26,179 bases of DNA from Stenocarpella maydis (taxonomy: Eukaryota; Ascomycota; Sordariomycetes; Diaporthales; Diaporthaceae). The stretch is taken from contig NQMI01000272.1 of the NCBI GenBank assembly GCA_002270565.1, forward strand, positions 1 through 26,179. The letters are read 5' to 3'. Within the stretch, counting starts at the first letter, position 1. Every line of letters begins with the position of its first letter. Below the pieces are notes generated by a model that worked only from the letters and a program-made list of their open reading frames with translations, was not told where the DNA came from and did not search any database. Both the position numbers and the translations under genes were made by a program. Positions 1 through 9,416 of the stretch are shown here, in pieces.

Positions 1-18
1 CCTAACCCTAACCCTAAC

Positions 19-49
<31 letters not shown>

Positions 50-149
50 ACCCTAACCTAACCCTAAACCCTAACCCTAACCTTAACCCTAACCCTAACC
101 CAAACCCTAACCCTAACCTTAACCCAACCCCCTAACCCTAACCCCTAAA
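1..149. repeat. Telomere repeat array (CCCTAA)n, chromosome end
   Basis: The sequence opens with about two dozen CCCTAA units, the C-rich strand of the TTAGGG telomere repeat used by most filamentous fungi. The orientation (C-rich strand reading inwards from the left) shows that position 1 is at or near a physical chromosome end. Many units are variants (CCCCTAA, CCCTAAA, CCTAA, CCTTAA, CCCAAA), which is typical of the proximal part of a telomere. The array stops at about 149, followed by unique AT-rich sequence. Confidence 0.97.
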
Positions 150-259
150 GACCTAAGTTACTTAATTGGGCTTTACTGGATAAGGAGGGAAGAATTCAGG
201 GCATCTATCTAGATTGAGAACGTAAGCAGCTAGTATAGGTTAAGGCCACGTTTTCACGC

Positions 260-2160
260 ATTAATCTCTCGATCATATACTTATTTAACTAATAGTAAGA
301 AGATGCCCTTCTTTTGAGGCATAGTAGTAACCCATATAAAGAGGATATTGCTACTATTCCAAGAGGTTATTAATAATGAGAGAGAACCTAGCTTCCAGTG
401 GCTTCTTGGAGTAGCTTTACGGTCTTTTCCGCGAGTGCCAAATTGAGCTTCTGAGGCTCTTTATTACTAACTATAATAATACTCTAATCAATGCCCTCAA
501 GTACGAATTCCCTAGGGCACACCATCAGCTATATATCTTTACTCAATTAACATTTCCTCAAACCTTAAGAAGAAGTGGTATAAGCTGGGAGCCATAGGGC
601 TGGCAACAGGAGGCCCTAAGGTACTAGCAATGGGAGGCCTAGAGGAAAATACTACGGAGGTTGCTAAGGCTAAAGTCTCATTAAGGGGAATAAGGATCTT
701 GGCTTCCCTTATAGCGCTAGCAAGAGGGAAGGCCACAGTACCCTTATGAGTGCCTAATGAGGTGCCATATACTCAAACAGCCCTCTTCAACCTCCTTAAG
801 TTTATGGAGTACTCTATAGATTGCGAGATCTATAATATAGCTTGGTAATAGCTTTAAGAGGTCTTCTTAGATCAGACGGCGATTATCTAGTACCTTAAGA
901 TGTAGTATATTAATGAGGCTGAGGAGATTATTGCCAAATAAGTAGCTTATTAGATCTATAAAACCCTCAACTTTAGCTTGCATATAACCTCCTCTATTAA
1001 GTAAATGCACTAGAAGCTGAAGGTATACCTGGGCTACGGGATGGGGAATCTTCTCTATCTGATAATAGCTGATTATGAGGCTATTAATAATACTGCTTGT
1101 GGCCTCCATTAGGAAGAGGTGAAGCAGAAGACATTATTACTTTAGAAGTTTAATGGTTAGAAGTAGCTTGGTTAGCTGCTACTGTAGGTCTTAAGAGCGG
1201 CGCTAGAGATACTCATAATTAAGCGCTAGAAGGCATTAAGGATGCTTTAAAAAGAAGCCCCATGGGGCTACTGCAGACCTTCTAACTGTAGCTGTGCGGT
1301 TTATATATAGTATGGTGTAACCTGTGTAAATTATATTGCTGATAAAGAGGAGGCTTTGCTTCCTCTTGAGAAGAGCGATATATATGAAGATTACTACCTT
1401 AATTGTAACCTCTCCCTTAAGAACCCTCTCCTTAGCATATATTTGCTGAAGAAGGTTACCGCTATAAAGGGCAGACCTTATAAGAATGTACCATTTGCAG
1501 CTAATGAAGAGGGTCTCTTTAAGAGCTGTAGGAAGGCAGTAATGGGTAAAAAGATAACCTCCACTATAGCGAGCTTTGGTAGTAGGGCTGGCGATAAGAT
1601 GAGGGCAATAACGGCTTTGGTATAGTATGTGAATTCGGCTTTTGAGTGGAATAATGATACCCTTTAGTCCCTAGATGAAGAGGATGCTCGTGGCAGTAAT
1701 ACCCAGCATGCTGGCGTCCGTCAGAAGCAGCAGCTAGTAGGAAGGGTTATGAAGAAGGCAAAGCAGCAGCCTTAGAAGCGAAGGGCGCTGTCAGATATCA
1801 CGAGAACCTTAGCAGTAGGCACACCCTTAAGCATGAGGTTAGGGGCTAAGCGGCAGCATATAGCAGCTATTAGAAGCATCAACCAGTTGCTATAGGTAGA
1901 TCTGACTATTAAGGACCTCGTTAGTAATAATGACGATAACGATGAGGTGGAGGAGGAGATTTAAGATGAGATTATGGTCCGTATAGACTAGATATATAGC
2001 AAAACACTATTGATTTGAGCGATTCCTATTATAGCGAGTGTAATGATAGTAGTATTGCTGAAGTAATAATGAGGACTATCGGCGATGGTAGCGGCTAAGG
2101 TTAAAATAATAGTTTACATACTAATTTCGCTGGTCTGTATTATATGTGCACTGGGTTGGT
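260..2160 (+). mobile_element. Decayed Mutator-like (MULE) transposase, telomere-adjacent
   Basis: This is a broken transposase of the MULE family, the DDE enzymes with a C-terminal SWIM zinc finger. No long frame survives, but conserved blocks can be read across frameshifts and stops. A KMPFF...GIVVT block near 300-335 matches the strand after the first catalytic Asp. The block FITNYNNTLINALK at 460-501 matches the second catalytic motif (TDxxxAL.NAL), with the Asp now Asn at 469-471. A TSS...KLKVYL..GMGNLLYLI block at about 970-1065 matches the ATSRVEGxHxxLK region. A SWIM-like Cys array lies at 1280-1345 with its His changed to Tyr. A basic tail follows to about 1990. The open stretch at 1356-1625 is a fragment of this tail, not a gene. 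The same protein recurs on the minus strand at 3277-4283, 7812-8820 and 9417-10110. The downstream boundary near 2160 is judged from similarity to the 3' flank of those copies. Confidence 0.82.
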
Positions 2161-3268
2161 ATATATGTGGATGTATCATCTGTTTTTATGGATGCAAATA
2201 TCCGTGTTTATAGTTAATAGGTTATCTAGATCTTTAGATTCCTTCTTATTAGGGTGGACTGGATATTCTATATAGAGGTTAGTTTACTAAATGTAAGGGG
2301 TCTTACCTTCTAGGAATACTAGGTATTCCTTATTAAGTAAATAGCTATATTATTTAGGCTGTTTATAGTATATAGTCATATTAACTTATTCTTATTCTTC
2401 TGGGATAAGTCTTTATAGTTGTTTCCTGGGTTAGTAGCATTCTTTAGAAAAGTATTCTTATTTTCTATAATTATAGTACTTCTAGCTATTATTAGCATAT
2501 TATTATATTATATTAAGTTTTATAGGTTTAGGATAGGTATTATAAGTAGTTCCTTATTATTATTACTGATTGCTATAGAAGCTACCTTTAAAATAGTATT
2601 TTTTATTATTAGCTTAGTATTAAGGCTTCTATTAGTTTTTAGAATTCCTATACTAATGCTTCTGTTATTATTTATATAGTTAGTTATTAATATATATAGC
2701 TATAGTAATATACTTTATGAATTCATTATGCCTATCTACTTTAGAAAGCTTATCTTTAATATCTTCTTTAAGTTCTTTATAGAACTAGCTTATAAGTGCC
2801 TTATTACTTTAATTAATATATGTAATGAGTTGCTTGAAGTAGGTAGTATATTTAGAAACTAAGCCTTACTATTTAAGTTAAATAAGCTATTATTAAGTAA
2901 TTTATTTCTTATCTAAGTTACTAAAGGTATGTTTTCAAGCTTACTTAAAGTTATTATATTTCCTAAAAATAGTTTTATTATTATTATTTTAATTCATTTT
3001 ATTATTTTTTAAGTAGCCCCTAAGGATAGGTTTAAACTTAAAAAGAGCGTTTTCCTTAAGCTAATATCTAGTAAAAATAATCGTATTATAATTAATTTTA
3101 AACTAAAGCTTATATTATTAGAAGTAAGTATAGTATTAAGTAAGGAATCCCTAAAAGGTTTTCCTATCTCCCTTATAGGGGCTAGGCTTATTTATCTTAT
3201 AAGGTTTTGCTTACTAAATTATATAGAAATGGCTAATTTTTTACTAGAGGAATTTAATCTATAAGGCT
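2160..3268 (-). mobile_element. Decayed Ty3/gypsy Gag with mutated zinc knuckle
   Basis: Read on the minus strand, this AT-rich block holds a gypsy Gag relic. A block around 2790-2680, LKEDIKDKLSKVDRHNEFI, matches the capsid C-terminal LK..VKDELA..DRP. pattern. A zinc knuckle follows at 2478-2437 with the exact CX2CX4HX4C spacing. Its first two Cys and its His are all Tyr, the last Cys is intact, and PRKQ follows as in fungal gypsy Gags. A stop sits where Lys or Gln is expected. All of these are C:G to T:A changes. The sequence towards 2160 is post-knuckle linker and is not assigned in detail. Capsid N-terminal sequence towards 3268 is too decayed to read, and the block is cut there by a MULE-derivative insertion. 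The 86-aa hydrophobic plus-strand frame at 2419-2679 is the antisense of this relic. Confidence 0.75.
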
Positions 3269-3276
3269 ATTTCTTA
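3269..3276. repeat. Target site duplication, left (ATTTCTTA)
   Basis: The 8 bp ATTTCTTA immediately precede the left terminal inverted repeat and recur exactly after the right one (4284-4291). MULE insertions usually duplicate 8-11 bp, most often 9. Confidence 0.9.
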
Positions 3277-3330
3277 GAGATCGGAGATTTGCAGGGCAAA
3301 AAAACGGAGGGTATAGGGCAACGTGTACCC
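3277..3330 (+). repeat. MULE terminal inverted repeat, left
   Basis: The 54 bp starting GAGATCGGAGATTTGCAGGG are the near-perfect inverse of 4231-4283. Differences are one extra A in the A-run, one T for C, and a short mismatch before the closing GTACCC. Confidence 0.92.
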
Positions 3331-3475
3331 CCCGTGTGCCAACGTTTTTTTGCACCACCCATTCGCCATACAAAACAATAATACACAGTCATTAACTACA
3401 TATATCTATCGCTGCACATATGCCACTATCGTCGCTTCGGCTTGCCCCTATAGTTTCTTCTGCCCTGGTGTTTTG

Positions 3476-3745
3476 CTACTTCTTTTCTCGTATGATGGGG
3501 CGTTCTTTGACTGATCTGAGCACCTGAATCTCCTTCTGGGTGTCCTTCTCGTTGCCGACGAGGTCCTCCGCAGTCAGATCTACCCGTGGCAGCTGGTTGA
3601 CCGTCTCACGAGCCCTCATATAGCGCTTCTTGGCTGCTGGCTCGGGTGTTGCGGTTTGCAGTGGGTAAGCGCTAACCAGCTGTAGTTGACCTTGATTGAA
3701 GAGGAATTCGTTGTTGTGGCGCTGGCGCGTTTGGTGCCGCGGCAA
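3476..3745 (-). pseudogene. Transposase C-terminal tail fragment within MULE derivative
   Basis: An 89-codon open stretch encodes the basic C-terminal tail of the MULE transposase (AKKRYMRARETVNQLPR then VLRSVKERPI). The same tail occurs as a broken copy at about 8040-8180 and, more distantly, at 1840-1990. It lacks every catalytic residue. The in-frame Met follows the deletion junction, and upstream codons carry the N-terminal part. It is unlikely to be a functional protein, though it could be translated as part of the deleted element. Confidence 0.7.
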
Positions 3746-4230
3746 TACCGCAAATGGGCATACCTAGGGCCAGAATCCTCCTTTGCCGTTACATAACCAG
3801 CTTGCTTCGTGGCCTCGTTTAAATCAGCCTTGAGCTCCTCGTAGGTGTTGTATCCATTGTGGAAAAATTTTAGGTAGTCAGGAGGTTGGGAAAGTGCTGG
3901 AAGTCGGTTGTTTGCAGCAGTAATTAGGTGGTTCTAGGTGTAATAATCTGCCTGCTATTGCTCCTCAAGGTGGGTGTAGTTAGGCACCAGCGCCATCACT
4001 ATAACACCAGAAAATTCAATTCTGATGGATAAAGATATATTTCTAACGGTAAGATGATTGATTACAAGAGGAATTTAGTCTGTATCGCATGTGGTGGGTG
4101 GTTGGCGAGGGAGTGTTGTCTGGTGGCAGAAGGAGGATTGGCAGGTCTGCAGGTTGGGGGCACAAAAAGCACTTGGTGTGGGTGGTGTGTGTGTAAGCTG
4201 ACGTTAAATGGAGCGCTCTGATTGGTCGGT

Positions 4231-4283
4231 GGGTACTTGTTGCCCTGTACCCTCCGTTTTTTGCCCTGCAAATCTCCGATCTC
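4231..4283 (-). repeat. MULE terminal inverted repeat, right
   Basis: The 53 bp are the inverse of 3277-3330, ending CTCCGATCTC directly against the right target duplication. Confidence 0.92.
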
Positions 4284-4291
4284 ATTTCTTA
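4284..4291. repeat. Target site duplication, right (ATTTCTTA)
   Basis: Exact 8-bp copy of 3269-3276. It marks the right boundary of the MULE derivative. AT-rich sequence without readable features follows up to about 4505 and is probably the other side of the interrupted gypsy relic. Confidence 0.9.
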
Positions 4292-4504
4292 AGCACTTAT
4301 ACCTTAGGCCTATTTATTATTAAAGGAGGTAGTTAATATTATATTTTTAGAATACTTAATTCATTATATATATAGCTATTCTAAATAAGAGTTATTAAAA
4401 TGTTATAATTATACTAAACCTTTATAGGGTTTAGTAGGTAACTTATAAGGTTTATATTAATATAGTAGTATAAAGGCAATATATAACTAACTTATAGTAT
4501 ATAA

Positions 4505-4800
4505 AGATACTATTTATAAATAGAGTATAATTGGAAGCTATAAGGCTATCTAGTTAATAAGATTAAATATTTAGATTAATAATTAAAGAGTTTATTTTAT
4601 AAAAGCTGTCTGCTATAGTAATAATTATATTTATATATATATTCTAACTCTTTATTTATCTTTTAGCTAATGGACTATATAGATTATTAATGACTTTATT
4701 AGTTTATTCTAAAGTTGTTAGGATCGCTGGTGGTTTTGTTAGTCTACCCTGGTTAGTAAGGTTCTGACCCTAACCCTATCCTGATATATCCCGTTGTCTT
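4505..4800 (+). repeat. Dispersed AT-rich repeat L, copy 1, with interstitial telomere motif
   Basis: This block aligns along its length with 10215-10480: shared AGCTATAAGGCTAT, then TTTAGATTAA, AAAGAGT and TATATATATTC in the same order. Both copies then reach a GACCCTAACCCT motif (4766-4777 here). A third, inverted copy of the right part is at 15840-16012. It may be an LTR or the edge of a larger retroelement, since copy 2 lies upstream of a transposon ORF relic, but no terminal repeats or primer-binding site are visible. The sequence from 4800 to about 5060 is AT-rich with nothing readable. Confidence 0.65.
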
Positions 4801-5064
4801 GTGCCTGCAGGGTTGCGTTATAGTAGTTAGTCTTAGTTACCCTGGATCCTGGGTTACCATTGTGTTAGTTTATAATATGCTAATAAGAGAGAGATAATAA
4901 AAGGGTACTTAAAGAGTATACTAACTTTTAGCTATTTATATAATAGCTCTATTAGCTAATTAAATAATTATTAAGTATAAATTTCTTATATAAAGTATAT
5001 TAATACTTGAGGTATATAATTTAATTTATTAATTATATTTAAAGACAAGAGTATATAATAGTAA

Positions 5065-5930
5065 TAGTTTCCTATGGCCCTTAAGGACTTTAATAGCTGG
5101 TAATTTATAGTAATAAAGAAGGGCTGGATGGAGGAGAAAATTGCTTTTAAGTAGGTAAGAAAAGTCTTTATTCCTTAAATAAAGATAAGGAACCCTAATA
5201 AGTAGTAATTACTAGTTATTAATAAGTACTATAGCTATGTAATATTAAATTTTATATAGAAGTACTTCTTAAATTAGATTTATATAGTCTTTTAACTAGT
5301 ATATACCTCCTATATATTATTGTCTCTTAATATTAGGATATTTATACCTTTATAGGCCTCTTTTAAGAAGTACTTATATAGCTTTAGGCAATTTAATTTA
5401 TTAACTACTATAATAAGATAATAATTTCGTTATTACTACTAAAGGGTATATAAAGAGGTAATTATAGTAGAAAATATTTATTCTAGGTGAAGGGTAATAG
5501 GTCTTTAGCCCGTCTCCTAGCTGACAGTATTATAAAGCTATTATATCTTTAAAAACTATTAAAACTAGCTGTAAATAGGTAAATTAAGTAGTTAGAATTA
5601 CGTCATTTGGTTAGAAGGAATACCTAAGTATATGTTTTGACTATTAGGGCATAGTTTTATTATTTTAATAAAGTCTTAAGAGGTATACTACTTAGTTGCT
5701 AATTATAAGTATTAAAAATACTTAAGCCCTACTTAATAATAACTTCTTAGAAAAGTTTTTAAAGTATATAATAAAAACATATAAATTATACTAACCTTAG
5801 GAAAACTAAGCAGCTATAGAGTTAAATTAAAGCCAGCAGGACACTCAAAAGGAAGAAGGTTATAATTACCCAAAATGCAGCTTTTGCTAATATTAAGGCT
5901 ATTTAGAGAACTAAAATTTAAGGCCGGGGA
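5065..5930 (+). mobile_element. Decayed Fot1/pogo-type DDE transposase, C-terminal half
   Basis: One frame from about 5074 to 5500 reads as a Tc1/mariner-superfamily transposase of the fungal Fot1/Pot2 (pogo) group. The blocks are W.FIVIKKGWMEEKIAF, VRKVFIP, RNPNK, LLVIN..YSY (family LLxxDGHxSH), YTSYIL.SLNI.IF.PL (family HTSHxLQPLDxxxFxPLK) and KEVIIVENIYS. The second and third catalytic Asp are both Asn, at 5221-5223 and 5329-5331. Exactly 35 codons separate them, the DD35D spacing of Fot1-like enzymes. At least ten stops lie at expected Trp, Gln or Arg positions. A basic C-terminal block (KRKKV..TQNAAFANI-like, about 5845-5900) can be read after frame changes. The N-terminal DNA-binding half is not recognisable upstream. 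Confidence 0.83.
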
Positions 5931-6057
5931 GGTATTATTTAATAGTGATATATCTAATGATTCCTTAATAATAATAAGAGAGGGATTGGTTATCGTTGTG
6001 GCGGGCAATTAAAGTTGGGAATAGTGGCATTGTTGATGAGGAAAGGGGCCCGGAACA

Positions 6058-6109
6058 GGGGGGGGGGCCGAATGTGGGCCACCCACATTAACATGTCAAG
6101 GCTGACATG
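6058..6109. other. G10 run and two adjacent short palindromes
   Basis: A run of ten G (6058-6067) is followed by a hairpin-capable palindrome AATGTGGG-CCA-CCCACATT (6071-6089) and a second, CATGTCA-AGGC-TGACATG (6092-6109). CATGTCA repeats once more at 6111-6117. They lie about 570 bp upstream of the amidase pseudogene and may be remains of its promoter or the end of a mobile element. No binding factor can be named. Confidence 0.5.
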
Positions 6110-6444
6110 CCATGTCATATTCCACATATTCCCGCTACAGCACCTTCGCACTTCTGTCTATTAAGAAGTGAAAGATCAAAAAGTGGGAATATAGAATTTT
6201 ATCGCAAACCTGAATCTGGGCCTTTACCTAGATAGATAAGTCGAAATTGCAAGTCTCAGCCCCTGCCCCATTCTATAACTCTGTTCATAGCGCTATCACT
6301 GGCTACCTACGCTCCTAAATGGCTATTCGAGAAGATCTGCTAAATCCGGTAAGAAAAGCTAGACGGCAAGTTGTAGTTCTATACTCTCAAAGGCTGGATC
6401 TCTGGCCCAAATTGGCGGTACGCATGCGTCAGCAGGCAGGTCGG

Positions 6445-6452
6445 TATATAAG
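6445..6452 (+). promoter_or_regulatory. TATA box candidate of the amidase pseudogene
   Basis: TATATAAG lies 230 bp upstream of the likely ATG at 6682, inside a less AT-rich stretch (about 6000-6680) that looks like a former single-copy promoter. Core promoter use is inferred from sequence alone. Confidence 0.4.
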
Positions 6453-6681
6453 CCACATTCCCGCGTAGTTATACATACACCCTCAGGCATACAGGGCACA
6501 CAGATTGATTACACAAGGGTAGCGCAAGGGAAGATGAGCGGGCCTTCCAAAGCGAGCATGTCGTTATTTGCCTGGTACTAATACCAAACTTTACGCATTT
6601 CAGTTCGGCAATTTCATAGCAATTAGAGACTGGCTTTTCTCTGAACCTCCTCAAGCCCCCGACCCGACTTCCCCTTCAACC

Positions 6682-7793
6682 ATGACGCTCAAGCCTGTGG
6701 TTCCATTAACTGACGTTAAAAAATACGCCGGCACCCAGCGATTCAACGGAAATGGTATCGAAATGGCCGACGAGGAAGTAGAGATCAAAGTCCACGGCAT
6801 AAAATACCTACTAATTCCTAATCCAAAGGTTATAGCCCCACAGCTATCTTTCTTCTTCACCTGTCCTTTGCATTATCAACTGACAAACCACCTGGGCACA
6901 TATTTTCTCAGGGTTTGGGCATTAAAGCGATCAATACCGACGACGGTCGCCCTGTGTTAGTACTTTTATATTGCACCTTTCCCGGTCCGACCATTTCCAA
7001 GTCTAGTATACAAGAGTTCTAAACCAATGTTCTCGCCACCGACGATGTCTTTCAGCCTAACTTCTACCGCCATGTGCTCTTCTATAGAAGCAAGGCTAAA
7101 CATCGAGCCCGACGTTTTTGATTATCTATGAGACTTCAAAACCGAGAATATATACTTCATATCCAGTGAAGCGGACACTCCCCCGGCCCCTTACGTGATT
7201 AGAGGCGGGCGATGTTGGCAGCCATGGAGAATCTACCACGACTTTAACTTGATATTCATGAAAACCTTCAAGCCTGCTGGAGGTAGTCCAGGACGACTCG
7301 GTGAGTGAAGGAAAGGATATGCTAGAGGCATACAGGTGAGTCGCTGACCACACGTCCACGTTAGTCACCCTCGACACTCCATATGCTGGAACCAGTGGAA
7401 GAGTCATTGTGCCATCTCGTTGCTACTACCGAACATCCAAGGGGCGCCCCCTAGATTGATCTAGAATCACCGTCAAAGGCAATATCGACATCACAGGACA
7501 CAAGACCGGCTTATGCAACAGAGCATGGCTAGAGCTGTACCCGGAGAAGACCAAGACGGCTGCTTGCGTTCAAGTGCTTATCGACACTGGAGCTATTATC
7601 CTGGGCAAGGTCAAGCTTCAGGCAATGACCATGAGGGACGAGCCCTTGGAATTTGTTGAGTTCACAGCACCTTTCAACCCGCGAGCCGATGGGTACCAGG
7701 TTCCCTCGGGATCATCCCACGCGAGCGCTGCTGGACTCGCTTCGTATGACTGGCCCCACCCCTCGATTGGATCCGACAGTATGTACTTTCTCC
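6682..7793 (+). pseudogene. Amidase-signature family enzyme, truncated and frameshifted
   Basis: This is the 5' part of a fungal amidase-signature gene; the family hydrolyses amide bonds with a Ser-cisSer-Lys triad. A plausible start is ATG 6682. The N-terminal portion is readable in pieces: VHGIKYLLIPNPKVIAP, then after a frame change DDVFQPNFYRHVLF, then SEADTPPAPYVI and WQPWRIYHDFN. From 7390 one frame gives VPSRCYY, the triad Lys in ITVKGNIDI (7475-7477), KTGLCNRAW, ILGKVKLQAMTMR, FTAPFNPRADGYQVPSGSS with the cis-Ser region, and SIGSDS. The Ser-nucleophile segment and all downstream sequence are missing. Stops at about 7033, 7123 and 7455 and at least one frameshift confirm a pseudogene. 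A GTATGT splice-donor-like sequence at about 7780 follows GSD, and a MULE terminal repeat starts at 7812, so the insertion may have landed in an intron. Confidence 0.85.
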
Positions 7794-7811
7794 CATTTTA
7801 ATATTATATAT

Positions 7812-7864
7812 GAGAGCGAGGATTCGCAGGGCAAAAATCGGGGGGTACAGGGCAACAAGTACCC
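7812..7864 (+). repeat. MULE terminal inverted repeat, diverged copy
   Basis: GAGAGCGAGGATTCGCAGGG and the following sequence to GTACCC match the MULE repeat at 3277-3330 with several substitutions. It bounds the MULE relic that truncates the amidase pseudogene. No partner repeat or target duplication is visible. Confidence 0.82.
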
Positions 7865-8820
7865 ACCCCCGGTGCGCCAACGTTTTTTTGCACCACCCAT
7901 TCGCCATACAAAACAATAATACACAGTCATTGACTACACATATCTATTGCTGCACAAATGCTACTATTATTGCTTCTGCTTGCCCCCATTATTGCTTCTG
8001 CCCTGGTGTTTTGCTACTTCTTTCCTTATCTGGGGCGTTCCTTAACCGATCCAAGCACCTGAATCTCCTCCTGGGTCTCCTTCTCATCGCCGATAAGGTC
8101 ATCCACAATCAGATCTACCTATAGCAGCTGGTTAACCGTCTCACGAGCCCTCATATAGCGCTTCTTGGCTGTTGGCTCGGGTATTGCGGTTATCACTACT
8201 GGCGAGGCTAGCGAGGCTGCAGCTGCCGAACGTTGCTTCAGAAGCTAATGAGTGGCTGGCTTTATAAGCCCTGCCTCCAACTACTTGTCCTATCGGACTG
8301 CTTCTTGCTGGTTCTTCCTGCTACGGGAGTCCTCTTGATTAAGGGACTGGAGGGTCTCATCATTCCACTCGAATGCTGAGTTGACTCATTACAGGGAAGT
8401 CATAGTTGCCCTCATTTTATTGCCTGCCCTACTACCTAGACTGGTAGTTATTAAGGTTGTCTTCTTACCCAGTACGGCTTGCCTACGGCTGGCGAGAATT
8501 CCTTCTTCTTATATACTAAACGTACTCTTGTCACAAGGCCGTCCCTTTATAGTAGTGACCTTCTTAGGCAAGTGGACTAGAAGGAGAGGGTTTCTAATTA
8601 AGAGGTTGCAATCTAGCTAATAAGACTTATAGATATCCTCCTTCTTAAGTGGGTATCCGGCTTCCTTATGGTTAGCAATTCGGCTTGCATAGGGCAAGCT
8701 ATATTGGGTATAGATAGGGCAAGTGCAAGTTACAGGCAAGTAGTTGCCTCGTGGAATCTTTCCCTAAAATATATGCTAAGCGGAAATTCTCTCTATTGCA
8801 AGCAGGTTAAGGGNTATTAT
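7812..8820 (-). mobile_element. MULE relic 2, transposase SWIM finger and C-terminal tail
   Basis: On the minus strand this carries the distal part of the same MULE transposase. Its tail (AKKRYMRARETVNQL, then VKERP) lies at about 8180-8030. An upstream stretch (FEWNDETLQSLNQED-like, about 8390-8340) aligns with 1640-1680. The block around 8640-8400 aligns with 1356-1625. A possible SWIM Cys array is near 8730-8690. Sequence from 7870 to 8030 nearly duplicates 3336-3500, as expected for the shared 3' end. Frameshifts and stops are present but decay is milder than at 260-2160. The relic ends abruptly where LTR-like copy A starts at 8821. One undetermined base (N) lies at 8814. Confidence 0.8.
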
Positions 8821-9416
8821 TGTTAAACGGAACCGCTCAGCAGGGCGTTGGTACTCCGTGCAAGGAGTTACCCTAGACTTCGTTGTAAGGAGTTACCCTA
8901 GACTTTCTAGCAAGGAGTTACCCTAGACTTGCGAGTCAGGCGATTTTCGCTAAGTACGCCCAGTGCGTGCGTGACGCAAGATGAGTTTGGTGGCCGTGAG
9001 TCGATTATTTTGGCCTGCATTTGCACCTTAATTCAGACCTCTGCATTACCCTTATTTCTTACCCAAAAAGTATATAACTTAGTGCATTGGATAGCTTGAT
9101 TTCTGAAGTTTATATGTACTTAATTTGGGCATTGCTAGGGCTATGGTTGGCTGGTTGCTTGGAACCAAAGATGGTGTGTTGGAAGGGCGAATTTTCCGGC
9201 ATTTGCAAATTTGCACCAGAGCCTACCGCAGCGTGCCCAGGGGTGAGACGACGTCGGAGGGTATATAAGGAGGGCTTACAGAAGCCCAACTTAATTCAAT
9301 ACAAAGTTGTCCAGACCATTGTCAATCGTCCCAATTCGCCTCAGAGCACCATACTGCGACCCTGCCGAAACACACACACGCTGAACTGAATGCTATTCTA
9401 TAGCACAAATTCATCA
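8821..9416 (+). repeat. LTR-like repeat, copy A
   Basis: This is a ~596-bp unit starting TGTTAAACGGAACCGCTCAG and ending AAATTCATCA (TG...CA ends, as in LTRs). It has three 20-bp direct repeats AAGGAGTTACCCTAGACTT (8861-8880, 8886-8905, 8911-8930), a TATATAAG box (9262-9269) and a short transcribed-looking region after it, a layout like U3-R-U5. Five other copies are in this window. No primer-binding site, coding interior or target duplication is seen, so it is probably a solo LTR; a non-autonomous DNA element is the alternative. The open frame of about 100 codons inside it recurs only because the copies are similar. Confidence 0.75.

Larger units (their letters stand above)
3277..4283 (-). 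mobile_element. Non-autonomous MULE derivative, internally deleted, intact ends
   Basis: This 1007-bp element has ~53-bp terminal inverted repeats (3277-3330 and 4231-4283, starting GAGATCGGAGATTTGCAGGG) and a perfect 8-bp target duplication. Read on the minus strand, the interior begins with what looks like a MULE transposase N-terminus (blocks FHNGYNTYEELKADLNEA and AKEDSGPRYAHLRYCRG, about 3890-3740). It then passes directly into the transposase C-terminal tail (KKRYMRARETVNQL, then VKERP, ending near 3476). The catalytic core and SWIM finger found in the 260-2160 and 7812-10110 relatives are absent. This is the classic form of an internal-deletion derivative mobilised in trans by a full-length partner. 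It is far less decayed than the gypsy relic around it, so it inserted later and has been exposed to little RIP. Confidence 0.88.

Noticed and set aside
1356..1625. 89-aa plus-strand frame as a small gene
   Set aside because: It aligns with a minus-strand segment at about 8400-8640 and lies in the MULE transposase C-terminal region, so it is a fragment of a relic.
2419..2679. 86-aa very hydrophobic plus-strand frame resembling a multi-pass membrane protein
   Set aside because: It is the antisense of the RIP-mutated gypsy Gag relic. The TA-rich composition yields Ile, Leu and Phe codons by itself.
9087..9389. Recurrent ~95-100-aa frame in copies A, B and C of the 600-bp repeat
   Set aside because: It spans the TATA box and leader of an LTR-like unit, is broken in copies D, E and F, and has no domain. 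Its recurrence reflects repeat similarity only.
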